From Bifidobacterium sp. B4142 (GTDB lineage: Bacteria; Actinomycetota; Actinomycetes; Actinomycetales; Bifidobacteriaceae): 64,000 bases of DNA. The position numbers were made by a program, and so were the translations under genes. Of this stretch, positions 54,762 through 64,000 are shown piece after piece (position 1 is the stretch's first letter; every line of letters begins with the position of its first letter). The notes below the pieces were generated by a model. It was not told the origin of the DNA, searched no databases, and worked only from the letters and a program-made list of their open reading frames with translations. The stretch spans positions 1-64,000 of the forward strand of contig NZ_JAFNMJ010000002.1 of NCBI RefSeq assembly GCF_026537325.1, written 5' to 3'.

Positions 54762-55085
54762 TCAGCCTTCCAAGTTGGACTGGGTGCCAGCCTGTGCCCC
54801 AGCGCTGGCCTGTTCCTGTTGGGCGGCATCGAGCCTGGCCCTCACCTGGCCCAGCAGTTCCTGGGCGCGCTTGGCCAGTGCCTCGCCGATCTCCCACTGA
54901 CGCATGGAGGCATCCAGATCCAGGCCGCCGGCTTCCAGCGCTTGAACCGCCTGAATCAGCTGATCCCGGGCCTGCTCATAGGGCAATTTAGCGATGGTTT
55001 CGCGTTCCTTCTGGCTCAGGGCCGAGGCCAATACCGGCTGTTCCTTCGCTTTCTCCTGGGTCTGTTCTTCGTCGGTATCGCTCAT
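54762..55085 (-). CDS. xseB: Exodeoxyribonuclease VII small subunit
   Basis: A 107-residue protein with the XseB core: YEQARDQLIQAVQALEAGGL, DLDASMRQWEIGEALAKRAQ and a helical end (ELLGQVRARLDAAQQEQ). It binds XseA to form the ExoVII complex that degrades single-stranded DNA to oligonucleotides. The N-terminal 30 residues are a charged extension common in actinobacteria. RBS AGAGGAGCAGGC precedes ATG 55085. It lies 106 bp downstream of xseA on the same strand, which confirms the pair. Confidence 0.93.
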   Translation of the reverse strand: MSDTDEEQTQEKAKEQPVLASALSQKERETIAKLPYEQARDQLIQAVQALEAGGLDLDASMRQWEIGEALAKRAQELLGQVRARLDAAQQEQASAGAQAGTQSNLEG

Positions 55086-55191
55086 GCCTGCTCCTCTTCT
55101 TGTCTGATTCTTATCCGATGCGTTATCCCAATTCCTGATGACGCAGATGCTTATCGCGGTTGATTATATGCGGCTGATTACGTCAAATCGG

Positions 55192-56502
55192 TCACTGCCC
55201 GTCGATGACCCTGGTCTCGATGCGTCCCTCTTTGACGGTCAGAGTCAGATCCTGATCGGCCTGAACCTGCTGGGGACTGATGACCACCTTCCTGTCCAGG
55301 GCCTGCACGACTGCATATCCGCGGTCCAGGGTGGACTGGGGAGAGAGGGCGGTCAGTGAAGATTGCAGCTTCTCGACGGTCAGGGAGGCATCATCAACGA
55401 TCCGTCGCAGGGCTATGTCCAGTCGGACCAGAGACTCGTCGACCAGCCGTTGGGGCTTGTCCAGCATGGTCTGTGGCCTTGTCAGGCTGGGACGGTTGGC
55501 ATATCCCTCAATCAAACGCGTCTCGCCTTCGACCATATTTTCGATACGTGCGTTTATGCGCATCCGGGCCTCCTGGATGATGCCCTCTTGCTCGACTAGG
55601 TCAGGCACCACCCGCTTGGCTGCGTCGGTTGGAGTAGAGGCGCGCAGATCTGCCGCCAGGTCGATCAGGGTCCAGTCATCCTCGTGGCCAATGGCCGAGA
55701 CGATGGGGGTGGCGCAGGCTGCCGTGGCTCGGACCACGGACTCGTCCGAGAAGCCCAGCAGATCCTCGAAACTGCCGCCGCCTCTGGCTACAATAATCAC
55801 ATCCACAGCCGGATCAGCATCCAGCTTCTGGATGGCTTCGACCACCTCGGGGGGGCACTGAGGGCCCTGGACGTGGGCGTGCACCACTGAGAATTCGATA
55901 GTGGGCCAGCGCAGACGGGCGTTGGTGATCACATCCCCCTCGGCCCTGGCCTTGGGTGCGCAAATCAGGCCGATGCGCCGGGGGAATTCTGGCAGGGGAA
56001 CCTTGTTCTCCGCATCGAAGAGGCCCTCGCCCTTGAGCTTGCGCCTGAGCTGGTCGATCTGCTCTTTCAGGTCGCCGGTGCCTACACGTTTGATCCGGTC
56101 GGCCATAAAGCTCAAACGGGTTTGTTTAATCCACAGGTCAGGCCGCCCGTGGACTACCACCCGGTCGCCTTGGCGGAATTCCCGGGCCTGGGCGGCGAAG
56201 GCGCGGAATCCCATGACGTTGATGGAAATGTCCTCGAAGTTGTCGCGCAGGGTCAGGTATGCCGAACCTGTCCGGCGGGTGTTGATCTCCACGATCTGAC
56301 CCTCCACCCAGGCTCCGGGCCAGCGGGCCACCGCGTCGTGGTACTTCTGGCTGAGCACACTGACCGGCCACGGGTCTTCCTCGGTGGTATCGCGCGCCAG
56401 GCGGGGCAGCTGGTCAAGAGGTTTGGGGGCCAGCCCTGACGAGGATGTGCCAGCCGCCGCACCCATTGACCCCTGCATGTTCGCATCCATGTATGCTCGC
56501 AT
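55192..56502 (-). CDS. xseA: Exodeoxyribonuclease VII large subunit
   Basis: The chosen start is ATG 56502, which has AGGAGG six bases upstream; in-frame ATGs at 56553 and 56613 lack an RBS. The product has an N-terminal OB-fold (WVEGQIVEINTRRTGSAYLT, then LRDNFEDISINVMGFR), a catalytic domain with RIGLICAPKARAEGDVI and VDVIIVARGGGSFEDLLGFS, then PIVSAIGHEDDWTLIDLAAD and a long helical C-terminus. It is the catalytic subunit of ExoVII. About 436 residues, normal. In an operon with xseB. Confidence 0.95.
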   Translation of the reverse strand: MRAYMDANMQGSMGAAAGTSSSGLAPKPLDQLPRLARDTTEEDPWPVSVLSQKYHDAVARWPGAWVEGQIVEINTRRTGSAYLTLRDNFEDISINVMGFRAFAAQAREFRQGDRVVVHGRPDLWIKQTRLSFMADRIKRVGTGDLKEQIDQLRRKLKGEGLFDAENKVPLPEFPRRIGLICAPKARAEGDVITNARLRWPTIEFSVVHAHVQGPQCPPEVVEAIQKLDADPAVDVIIVARGGGSFEDLLGFSDESVVRATAACATPIVSAIGHEDDWTLIDLAADLRASTPTDAAKRVVPDLVEQEGIIQEARMRINARIENMVEGETRLIEGYANRPSLTRPQTMLDKPQRLVDESLVRLDIALRRIVDDASLTVEKLQSSLTALSPQSTLDRGYAVVQALDRKVVISPQQVQADQDLTLTVKEGRIETRVIDGQ

Positions 56503-56970
56503 CTGATGCCTCCTGACCATCGGTTTCGCCAGCCTGACCAACTCATCTGACATGCCTGTACAGGTGGTATTCGGGTTGGTCAGTGAAGGAAACGTTCTCT
56601 CAGGGTCTCTCAATACGGGGACAATTCCATATGCTCTGGAGGCTCTCTAGAGGCCCTCTGCCGGTTGCTCCTGAGCTGATTTCGCCGAGGGCACAGTGGC
56701 ATTTCTTTCACTCGCTAGCAGGCTGGAACTGAGGCGAAAGCATGGAAGGCGAGGGTTGCAACCAACGCTTTGATGCACCTGCCCTAGTCTGCGGCTTACC
56801 TGCAGCAGAGGCGGTTTCCTGGCGGCTGTGTCAAAGGAGACAGCACTGATTCCTGATATCGCAGAAGTTATTTACGTTCTGGCGGTAGCATAAATAGAGT
56901 AAGCCGGATATGGTGCGGTTCCTGCTTCTTGAACCCATCATGCGGCGGTCTCACGGATTGAGGTTGTTTC
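56503..56970. other. Intergenic region upstream of the activase gene
   Basis: 468 bp between divergent genes (xseA leftward, activase rightward), so it must hold both promoters. No clear -35/-10 pair or palindrome stands out. The part nearest the activase gene (about 56860-56960) is A+T-richer. Confidence 0.45.
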
Positions 56971-59900
56971 ATGTCTGATGGCGTCGACATAGCAGGTCGA
57001 TATAAGGGCACAGGGCCGCGGGATCTCCTGCGTGTGGGCTTGGACATCGGCTCTACTACAGTCAAAGCCGTGGTTCTGGGCACAGGCGACGGGCTGGATC
57101 AGGCGCTTTTCAATGACTATCGCCGTCATCATGCCAATGTGCGGCAGTGCGTGGCAGAACTGGTCACCGACATCAAGCTTTCCCTGTCGCGGGTTGGTTT
57201 GGCCGGCAATCCCATCAGTCTGGTGATCACCGGCTCGGGCGGGTTGGAGCTGGCCAGCCAGCTTCAGGCTGAATTCGCCCAGGAGGTAATTGCCGAGACC
57301 GAGGCCATCAACGCCACCTATCCAGAAGGGGATGTGATCATCGAGCTGGGCGGCGAAGATGCCAAAATCACCTATCTAAAGCCTACTCCGGAACAACGAA
57401 TGAACGGGTCCTGCGCAGGCGGGACCGGTGCTTTCATCGATCAGATGGCCACCCTGCTCAACACCGATGCTTCAGGGCTGAACGATATGGCCTCCAAATA
57501 CAAGACTATTTATCCTATCGCATCGCGCTGTGGGGTCTTCGCCAAGTCCGACCTCCAGCCCTTGATCAACGACGGAGCCGCTAAGGAGGATCTGGCTGCA
57601 TCCATTTTCAACGCCGTTGCCACACAGACCATTTCCGGTCTGGCCTGTGGACGTCCCATCCGCGGCAACGTAATCTTTTTGGGCGGGCCCCTCTTCTTTA
57701 TGAGCGAGCTCAGGGAAGCCTTTAAGCGGATTCTCCAGGACAGGGTCAGCCGCTATATCATTCCCGAGAATGCACACCTCTATGTGGCCTATGGTGCTGC
57801 CATCATGGCTGGTCGCCACGACCAGGATGACCAGGACAGCGCGGCGCAGGTCAAGACTGACTACTCGCCTGAGTCCGACGTGAACGACCCCTTCGGCCCG
57901 GCTTGGGGACTGGACCAGGCGGAGGTCGACAGGGCACGGTCCGGAAAGGCTTCGAGCCTGGACAAGATGGCTCTGCATGATGCCATGCAGGATGGCCGCA
58001 CCACCACCGTGGTGGACGGTGAAAATAAGGTTCCGGCGACCGAAACCGCCAAGGATGCCAGCCAAAATCAAGACATGCACTTTGAACTGACTTCGCTGGA
58101 TGGTGTCCTTTCGGCATTGAAGGGCTTGGAGAACATGCCCTCGACGGCCAGAACGATCCGGCCGCTCTTCCTGAATGAAGACGAGCGCATGGAGTTCAAC
58201 GACCGGCATGGGTCCCAGGTCATCCCTACTGGAGATCTGTCTGGGGCCAAGGGGCCGCATTTCCTGGGCATCGACGCGGGCAGCACGACCATCAAGGCCG
58301 TGCTGATCAACGACGACAAGACTATCGTCTGGTCCACTTATGGGGTGCATAAGGACAGCCCGCTGATCGCTGCCGCCAACATCGTCAAGGAGGTCAGGAA
58401 GTCCCTGCCGGAGGGCGCTTACATCGCCCGCGCCTGCGCTACTGGCTATGGTGAGGGTCTGGTCAAGGCCGGTCTGCATGTTGACGAGGGTGTGGTCGAA
58501 ACAATGGCCCACTACCGGGCAGCCGAGGAGATCAGCCCCGGCGTTACCTCGGTCATCGACATCGGCGGACAGGATATGAAGTACATTGCCGTCAACGATG
58601 GGGTCATTGATTCGATTTGCGTCAATGAGGCCTGCTCGGCAGGCTGCGGATCCTTCCTGCAGACCTTCGCCCAATCCATGGGCATCAGCATCCAAGACTT
58701 CACCAAGCAGGCGCTGGCCTCCGAGGCCCCGACCGATCTGGGCTCCCGTTGCACGGTATTCATGAACTCCTCGGTCAAGCAGGCTCAGAAAGAGGGCGCA
58801 TCCCCGGAGGATATCGCCGCCGGTCTTTGCTACTCGGTGGTCAGGAATGCCCTCTACAAGGTCATCAAGCTGCGTGATGCCAACGCTCTGGGGCCGGTGG
58901 TCGTTGTCCAGGGAGGGACCTTCCTCAATGATGCCGTTCTGCGGGCCTTTGAGCTCCTGACCGGCCGCAAGGTGACCAGGCCCAACATTGCTGGGCTCAT
59001 GGGAGCCTATGGTGCTGCACTCACGGCCCGTATGCACTGCCCGCAGAATGAAGAGATCGAGGATCTGACTGTGGCCAGCTCCATCCTGGCAGGGGACGAC
59101 TTGGATAACCTCTCCATGACCACCACCCACGATGTCTGCAAGCTCTGCCAGAACCACTGCAAGCTGACCATCACCGAATTCAAAGATGGCGGCCGCTATG
59201 TGACTGGGAACCGCTGCGAACGTGGCGGAGACAAGAACCGCAAGCGCTCCGACAGGCCTAACCTCTACGACTTCAAATACAAGCGGGCCTTCGCCTACCG
59301 CCGTCTGACCCCGGACAAGGCCACCAGGGGCGATATCGGCATTCCACGTGTGCTCAACATGTACGAGGACTACCCCTTCTGGTTCACCCTGCTGACCTCA
59401 TTGGGCTTCCGGGTCATGATCTCGGGGCGTTCCAACCATGAGCTCTTCGAGAGCGGGATGGAGTCCATCGCTTCCGAGAACATCTGCTACCCGGCCAAGC
59501 TGGTCCACGGGCATATCCACTCCCTGGTGGACAAGGGCATCAAGACCATCTTCTATCCCTGCGTCACCTACGAGCAGGAGCTGGTTCCCGATACGGACAA
59601 CCATTACAACTGCCCCATCGTGGCCAACTACCCGGTGGTGATCGAGGCCAACATGGCCGAGCTCAAGGAGAACGGTGTCCGCTTCATGCGGCCCTACTTC
59701 AACCTGTCCAACAAGGAGAAGATGGTCGAGCGGATCGTCAAGGTCTTCGACTGGGCCAAGGTGAGCGAGGAGGAGGCCCGGATCGCCGTTCAGGAGGCCT
59801 ACAGGGAGGATGCCCGGTTCAAGGAGGACATCCGCCAGGAGGGGCTTCGCGCTCTGGCTTACATGCAGGAGTATGGGGTCAAAGGCGTGGTGCTGTCCGG

Positions 59901-62247
59901 ACGCCCCTATCATGTGGATCCCGAGGTCAACCACGGCATTCCCGAAACCATCTGCTCCTTGGGCATGGCCGTGCTCTCCGAGGACTCCATCTGCGAGCTG
60001 GACGTACATGACCTGCCTAAGCTGAGTGACTACATCATTCCAGCGGCAGGTGAGCGGGCGCTGGCCTCCAACAACCCCACGGCCGCCAAGTTCCGCAAGA
60101 CCGTACCAAGCTTCGGTGACGATCATCAGAAGATGCCCTTGAGGGTGACCGACCAGTGGGCCTACCATTCCAGGCTCTACTCGGCCGCCAAGTTCGTCTC
60201 CGAGTATCCCGACCTGCAGCTGGTCCAACTGGTCAGCTTTGGATGCGGTGTGGATGCCATCACCACCGACCAGGTCCAGGAGATTCTAGCTGACAAGGGC
60301 GATGTCTACACGCAGTTAAAGATCGACGAGGTCTCCAACCTGGGTGCAGCCAAGATCCGTCTGCGCTCGCTGAAGGCCGCCATGGACGAACGTCACCAGC
60401 GGGGTCTGGCCCAGGAGGACAGCGAAGACCAGGAGGAAGCCCCCGTTATGGAGCAGGCGCATGTGAAGGCCGGAGCCAAGGAAGTTGATTCGTTGCCTGA
60501 CCTTGTTCAGGCGGAGGATCCATCTGATTCCCATGATTCTCAGGAATCTCAAGAGTCTGCCAGCCATATTGCAGTAATGGATGCAGGTGCGTCTGACAAG
60601 CAGAAATCCGATGGGTTCCGGTCCACCAACGCGCAGAAAATCAACCTATCTCAGCGCAAGGCCGACATTGTGGCTCTGGCCCGGTTCGTGGCCCTGCACG
60701 ATAAGAGCGATCAGGGTCTGATAGGCCTTCATCCCATGGGCGTCAGGCCCATCCGGGAGGCCATGGCTTCGCAGCAGAAGAAGCAAGAAGCCGACAACCA
60801 AGGCAAGGATGTCCAGGCTAGCGGAGCCGCCGCCAAACCGACCCTGTCCAAGTACGCCACAGAGCATCGCTTCACCAAGGAGATGGGGCACAAATTCACA
60901 GTGGTGGCACCGCAGATGTCCCCTGTGCACTTCTCTCTCCTGGAGGCAGTCTTCTCCAGCGCCGACTACCACTTCGAGCTTCTGAAGCATGCCACGGCCG
61001 AAGACATCAACACCGGTGTCAAATACGTCAACAACGATGCCTGCTTCCCGGCCATCATCGTGGTGGGGCAGCTGGTCAACGCCTTCCTTTCCGGCAGGTT
61101 CGACCCGCACAAGTGCGCGGTCATCGTCACACAGACCGGCGGCATGTGCAGGGCCACCAACTACTATGGCCTTCTGCGCAAGGCCCTGGCTGATGCGGGC
61201 TACGGTTATGTGCCGATTATCACGCTGAGCGTGCAGGGCTTCAAGGCCAATCCCGGCCTTCAGGTAACCCCGGCGTTGCTGCATCGTGCTGTCAAGGCCT
61301 TCTATCTGGGCGATGCCATGATCGAGTGCCTGCTCAGGGTCCGTCCCTACGAGCAGGAGCCAGGATCAGCCAACAGGCTCTACAAGCTTTGGGACACGAT
61401 CTGCAAAGAGACCATCGAAAACCACGGGTATTCCAAGACTGCCAAGAAAGTCTACGGTCATGGATATCTGCCTTACCGCAAGCTGATGAAGAGGATGATC
61501 CGGGCTTTCGACCAGCTGCCGCTGCGCGATATTCCCCGCAAGCCTCGTGTGGGGGTAGTAGGCGAAATCCTGGTCAAGTACCATCCAGATGCCAACAACC
61601 ATGTGGTCGACCTGATTGAGAGCCAGGGCTGCGAGGCCGTGCTCCCCGGTGTCTGTGACTTCATGGTCAACGGCATTTCAAACGCCGAATGGAACGAGGA
61701 GATGCTGGGCACAGGCGGCCGGGTGGGTGTCAAGAAGATCGTCCTGAAGGCGGCGGATGCCTACCGCGCCCCCATGATCGCCGGGTTCAAGGCTTCCCAT
61801 GGGAAGTTCGACATTCCCGCCCATATCAGTGAGCTGAGGGAAAAGGCCGCATCAGTCACCTCCCTGGGCGTTCAGGCTGGAGAGGGTTGGCTCCTGACCG
61901 GAGAGATCATTGAACTGATCCAGTCCGGCGCCCCCAACATCGTTTGCGCGCAACCCTTCGCCTGCCTGCCCAACCACGTGACAGGACGTGGCATGTTCGG
62001 CAAGATCCGTAGGACCTACCCTGAGGCCAACATCGTCTCGATCGACTACGATCCCGGCGCATCGGAGGCCAACCAGCTCAACAGGATCAAGCTGATGATC
62101 GCCGCTGCCAAGAAGCCGGGCGACCAGCAAACACTCAGCCGGGACCACAAGGATGCCGTGGAATCACAGCCTGCGGGATCGACCGGCCTGGATGCTGGGC
62201 AGGCAGCACCCGTCCAGGACGAAGAGAAGGTTCTGGAGAGTCTGTAG
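56971..62247 (+). CDS. 2-hydroxyacyl-CoA dehydratase activase fusion (two ATPase domains plus dehydratase-like domains)
   Basis: A 1758-residue cytosolic iron-sulphur protein. Two BadF/BcrA-type ATPase domains carry actin-fold motifs: GLDIGSTTVKAVVLG (about 24) with SCAGGTGAFIDQM, and FLGIDAGSTTIKAVLI (about 430) with ACSAGCGSFLQTF. A cysteine-rich domain follows (DVCKLCQNHCKLTITEF about 720, NRCERGGDKNRKR), then DUF2229-like and 2-hydroxyglutaryl-CoA dehydratase-like parts (SFGCGVDAITTDQVQEI, CAVIVTQTGGMCRATNYYG about 1375, NIVCAQPFACLPNHVTGRGM). Ends with an acidic tail. The family couples ATP hydrolysis to low-potential electron transfer. The fused large form is common in anaerobic gut bacteria. 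Its substrate is not known to me. Confidence 0.88.
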   Translation: MSDGVDIAGRYKGTGPRDLLRVGLDIGSTTVKAVVLGTGDGLDQALFNDYRRHHANVRQCVAELVTDIKLSLSRVGLAGNPISLVITGSGGLELASQLQAEFAQEVIAETEAINATYPEGDVIIELGGEDAKITYLKPTPEQRMNGSCAGGTGAFIDQMATLLNTDASGLNDMASKYKTIYPIASRCGVFAKSDLQPLINDGAAKEDLAASIFNAVATQTISGLACGRPIRGNVIFLGGPLFFMSELREAFKRILQDRVSRYIIPENAHLYVAYGAAIMAGRHDQDDQDSAAQVKTDYSPESDVNDPFGPAWGLDQAEVDRARSGKASSLDKMALHDAMQDGRTTTVVDGENKVPATETAKDASQNQDMHFELTSLDGVLSALKGLENMPSTARTIRPLFLNEDERMEFNDRHGSQVIPTGDLSGAKGPHFLGIDAGSTTIKAVLINDDKTIVWSTYGVHKDSPLIAAANIVKEVRKSLPEGAYIARACATGYGEGLVKAGLHVDEGVVETMAHYRAAEEISPGVTSVIDIGGQDMKYIAVNDGVIDSICVNEACSAGCGSFLQTFAQSMGISIQDFTKQALASEAPTDLGSRCTVFMNSSVKQAQKEGASPEDIAAGLCYSVVRNALYKVIKLRDANALGPVVVVQGGTFLNDAVLRAFELLTGRKVTRPNIAGLMGAYGAALTARMHCPQNEEIEDLTVASSILAGDDLDNLSMTTTHDVCKLCQNHCKLTITEFKDGGRYVTGNRCERGGDKNRKRSDRPNLYDFKYKRAFAYRRLTPDKATRGDIGIPRVLNMYEDYPFWFTLLTSLGFRVMISGRSNHELFESGMESIASENICYPAKLVHGHIHSLVDKGIKTIFYPCVTYEQELVPDTDNHYNCPIVANYPVVIEANMAELKENGVRFMRPYFNLSNKEKMVERIVKVFDWAKVSEEEARIAVQEAYREDARFKEDIRQEGLRALAYMQEYGVKGVVLSGRPYHVDPEVNHGIPETICSLGMAVLSEDSICELDVHDLPKLSDYIIPAAGERALASNNPTAAKFRKTVPSFGDDHQKMPLRVTDQWAYHSRLYSAAKFVSEYPDLQLVQLVSFGCGVDAITTDQVQEILADKGDVYTQLKIDEVSNLGAAKIRLRSLKAAMDERHQRGLAQEDSEDQEEAPVMEQAHVKAGAKEVDSLPDLVQAEDPSDSHDSQESQESASHIAVMDAGASDKQKSDGFRSTNAQKINLSQRKADIVALARFVALHDKSDQGLIGLHPMGVRPIREAMASQQKKQEADNQGKDVQASGAAAKPTLSKYATEHRFTKEMGHKFTVVAPQMSPVHFSLLEAVFSSADYHFELLKHATAEDINTGVKYVNNDACFPAIIVVGQLVNAFLSGRFDPHKCAVIVTQTGGMCRATNYYGLLRKALADAGYGYVPIITLSVQGFKANPGLQVTPALLHRAVKAFYLGDAMIECLLRVRPYEQEPGSANRLYKLWDTICKETIENHGYSKTAKKVYGHGYLPYRKLMKRMIRAFDQLPLRDIPRKPRVGVVGEILVKYHPDANNHVVDLIESQGCEAVLPGVCDFMVNGISNAEWNEEMLGTGGRVGVKKIVLKAADAYRAPMIAGFKASHGKFDIPAHISELREKAASVTSLGVQAGEGWLLTGEIIELIQSGAPNIVCAQPFACLPNHVTGRGMFGKIRRTYPEANIVSIDYDPGASEANQLNRIKLMIAAAKKPGDQQTLSRDHKDAVESQPAGSTGLDAGQAAPVQDEEKVLESL

Positions 62248-62332
62248 ATACCAGGTTGAGGCCGGCGTCTGGAGCTAACGCAGCGGCCTCGGAACTGCTG
62301 AACCACGAAGATCAAGGAAAGAGGGGCTTACC

Positions 62333-62986
62333 ATGACCAGCCGCGAGGAGATCAAGGCTCTGCTGGACACCGACCAGATCTACATTGCCGATACGCCTGA
62401 AATGAAGCAGGTCCAGGACGCCCAGCAGGATTTGGTCTTCGAGTTCAATGCCTGCCGTCCCAGCCAGGCGGAGAAAAAACAGAACCTTTGCAAAAAGATG
62501 TTCGGCTCCTTTGGCCAAGGCAGCTGGATTGAGGGACCAGTGCGGGCCAACTGGGCCTGCAACACCTACTGGGGGAGCAGATGCTACGCCAACTTCAACC
62601 TGGTTCTGGTTGACGATGGACGCATTGACATAGGCGACCACACCATGTTCGGACCCAATGTCACCATCGTCACCACCGGGCACACCATTCGCCCCGATAT
62701 ACGTGCCTATGGAACGCCCCAGTTCTCGGCCCCGGTCAGCATAGGCAGGAATGTGTGGATCGGCGCAGGCGCCATCATCATGCCAGGAGTGTCCATCGGA
62801 GGCAACACGGTCATCGGGGCAGGGTCCCTGGTCACCAAGGACATCCCCTCTAACGTGGTCGCCTATGGCCACCCTTGTAAGGTCGTCCGTCCCATCAATG
62901 ACCACGATTATGAATACTTCTGGAGGGATCGTCGGTATCAGGCGCCCTATGATGCCCGACCTTTCAAGATGGATCAAGCTGGCTGA
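62333..62986 (+). CDS. Maltose/galactoside O-acetyltransferase (left-handed beta-helix)
   Basis: A 217-residue LbH acetyltransferase of the Maa/LacA type. The N-terminal maltose-acetyltransferase cap (SREEIKALLDTDQIYIAD, FEFNACRPSQ) leads into hexapeptide repeats (IDIGDHTMFGPNVTIVTTGH with catalytic His about 117, VSIGRNVWIGAGAIIMPGVS, IGGNTVIGAGSLVTKDIPS). It transfers acetyl from acetyl-CoA to sugar hydroxyls, possibly to detoxify non-metabolisable sugars. RBS AAAGAGGGGC precedes ATG 62333. Located 85 bp after the activase gene; probably separate in function. Confidence 0.9.
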   Translation: MTSREEIKALLDTDQIYIADTPEMKQVQDAQQDLVFEFNACRPSQAEKKQNLCKKMFGSFGQGSWIEGPVRANWACNTYWGSRCYANFNLVLVDDGRIDIGDHTMFGPNVTIVTTGHTIRPDIRAYGTPQFSAPVSIGRNVWIGAGAIIMPGVSIGGNTVIGAGSLVTKDIPSNVVAYGHPCKVVRPINDHDYEYFWRDRRYQAPYDARPFKMDQAG

Positions 62987-63064
62987 CTGATGGCTGACTC
63001 TTTGGCCCTCCCTGCCGGCTGGTGTCTGGCAGCCGTCGTTTGGCCACCGCAATATCTGAGCTGA

Positions 63065-63721
63065 TCAGCGATATCCATCCCAGAGTGGTGAGGGGAAGAT
63101 CAGCGCCTTGAACCGGTCCCATTCCTGGATGTAGTCGACTTTCGGCCCACGCAGCAGCCGTATCTGTATGCCGTCCATGACTTCCAGACTCATCCTCACC
63201 CTGACCCGCATGTCTGTTGCCCACTCCATGCCTTTGGGAAGCAGCCATGGGAATTCGGAATAGCGCTCCCAGACCTCTGCCGGCCTGCGGATGAAATAAT
63301 CATGCAAGGGATGGTTGGTCGCTACAGCCTCAGTTTCCAGGACTGTATAAAGCTGTGTGAGTTCGGGCTGGCTGGCGTTGTGGGCGACCAAATAGTCAAA
63401 ATAGGCCGGGAGATGCGGATGTTCGGGGTCGGATCCCGGAAGGCCTGTCTGCAGGAATTCCTCAGGGGTGCCATAGGCATCGTAGATGTCTGTGACCAGG
63501 AGTGAGAGCAGGCCTTCCTTGCTGCCCACATAATGGAGGACGCCCGGTTGCGACATCCCTACCATGTCAGCGACGTCTTTGAGCGATATGCCGTTGTACC
63601 CATGCTGGCTGATGAGGTGGGCGGCGGCCTGTGTGATTTCCGCTCTTCTCACCTCCGGTGATTTTCTGGTACGGCTCGTCATTGTCTGGTCTTGCGACTC
63701 CTTTTCACTGCTCCTGGACAT
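63065..63721 (-). CDS. TetR-family transcriptional regulator
   Basis: TetR regulator with the N-terminal helix-turn-helix (SPEVRRAEITQAAAHLISQH, GYNGISLKDVADMVGMSQPG, VLHYVGSKEGLLSLLV) and a C-terminal ligand domain that ends PSPLWDGYR. The start may be ATG 63721 or ATG 63682; neither has an ideal RBS. It is divergent from the gene at 63941, and a palindrome in that gene's promoter region is the likely operator. The C-terminal part resembles regulators of sugar or glycosidase genes in bifidobacteria, but that is a weak impression. Confidence 0.85.
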   Translation of the reverse strand: MSRSSEKESQDQTMTSRTRKSPEVRRAEITQAAAHLISQHGYNGISLKDVADMVGMSQPGVLHYVGSKEGLLSLLVTDIYDAYGTPEEFLQTGLPGSDPEHPHLPAYFDYLVAHNASQPELTQLYTVLETEAVATNHPLHDYFIRRPAEVWERYSEFPWLLPKGMEWATDMRVRVRMSLEVMDGIQIRLLRGPKVDYIQEWDRFKALIFPSPLWDGYR

Positions 63722-63830
63722 GTTGATACTTATGGTACATGGGGCGTATTGGTAACAGCACAAGGGTTCCGACTCGTCTGGGGAGAGAAAAGAAGTCGTG
63801 GCACCCGCGGCCCTGCATAGAGTCGTTGAC

Positions 63831-63877
63831 TTGACAGAACCATTGAATAACTGTTAGGTATATCATTATCTAATGAT
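63831..63877 (+). promoter_or_regulatory. Promoter and operator of the rightward gene
   Basis: TTGACA (63831-63836) with a weak -10 (TTAGGT at 63854) is followed by the palindrome ATCATTA-TC-TAATGAT (63862-63877). The site suits repression by the divergent TetR regulator. Confidence 0.55.
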
Positions 63878-63940
63878 TGGTAGATATGGCTTTTCCGCCA
63901 TTGGAGTGTCAGAGAAGACTAGTTGAAAGATATCGACACC

Positions 63941-64000
63941 ATGAGCGACTCAACAACCCAGGCATTGGGTGATTCCGAACTTCTGCAGGTGCATAAGGAC
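63941..64000 (+). CDS. Start of an unidentified gene (partial)
   Basis: ATG 63941 is followed by 19 further codons to the window edge (MSDSTTQALGDSELLQVHKD). It is divergent from the TetR gene, with a palindromic operator between. Too little is visible to name it; in such pairs the target is often a transporter or glycosidase. Confidence 0.5.
   Translation, partial: MSDSTTQALGDSELLQVHKD

Noticed and set aside
57472-59157. A 561-residue minus-strand frame inside the activase gene
   Set aside because: It is antisense to conserved ATPase motifs in a high-G+C gene.

Overview
The window looks like chromosome from a Bifidobacterium or close relative, possibly of the bee-gut asteroides/indicum type. 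The genus is inferred from three things: sortase-anchored multidomain plant-glycan hydrolases, the style of the xseA/xseB, activase-dehydratase and EEP genes, and G+C-rich codon use. No species-specific marker such as rRNA is present.

Layout. (1) 1-10.2 kb is an intact glycan-use locus: the end of a sugar ABC permease, a sugar-binding lipoprotein, a GH30-type galactanase and a GH43_24-type galactanase. Both enzymes are cell-wall anchored, and together they fit degradation of type II arabinogalactan side chains and backbone. (2) 10.2-25 kb is accessory and decaying. It holds two related methyltransferase pseudogenes, a truncated integrase, a frameshifted LPxTG-like surface protein, an intact alpha/beta hydrolase, an intact acetoin/diacetyl reductase, a broken lipoprotein and a broken YiiX-like amidase. 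(3) 25.2-29.5 kb is the most interesting part. A 38-residue precursor peptide is followed by a YydG-like radical SAM enzyme, a membrane S2P-like zinc protease and a two-gene ABC exporter. This is organised like the Bacillus YydF epipeptide system. (4) 30.2-38.2 kb is a very G+C-rich plasmid-like relic. It has an ArdC fragment, RHH proteins, two regulators that join an XRE domain to a NUMOD1-like domain, a ParA-RHH partition operon with broken frames, and three clusters of CATATG sites. (5) 38.4-44.5 kb carries three paralogous membrane coiled-coil proteins; a fourth, broken copy lies at 22.4 kb. All four share a C-terminal Cys...CGIG tail and a 3' hairpin, and one has a 10-bp G tract just upstream of its promoter. 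(6) 45.05-53.48 kb is probably an integrated element lying between a 16-bp repeat and tRNA-Arg(CCU). It has an integrase, a broken low-G+C AIPR defence gene, a LysR/oxidoreductase pair, and GyrI-like and VOC pseudogenes. (7) 53.7-64 kb is ordinary backbone: EEP nuclease, xseB-xseA, a 1758-residue acyl-CoA dehydratase activase fusion, an acetyltransferase, a TetR regulator and the start of a divergent gene.

Two themes run through 10-53 kb. First, many genes carry a single in-frame stop (often TGG to TAG/TGA) or a one-base shift. Second, homopolymeric G/C tracts of 9-17 bp are frequent. These may be phase-variable or reflect decay, but homopolymer sequencing errors cannot be excluded from the sequence alone.
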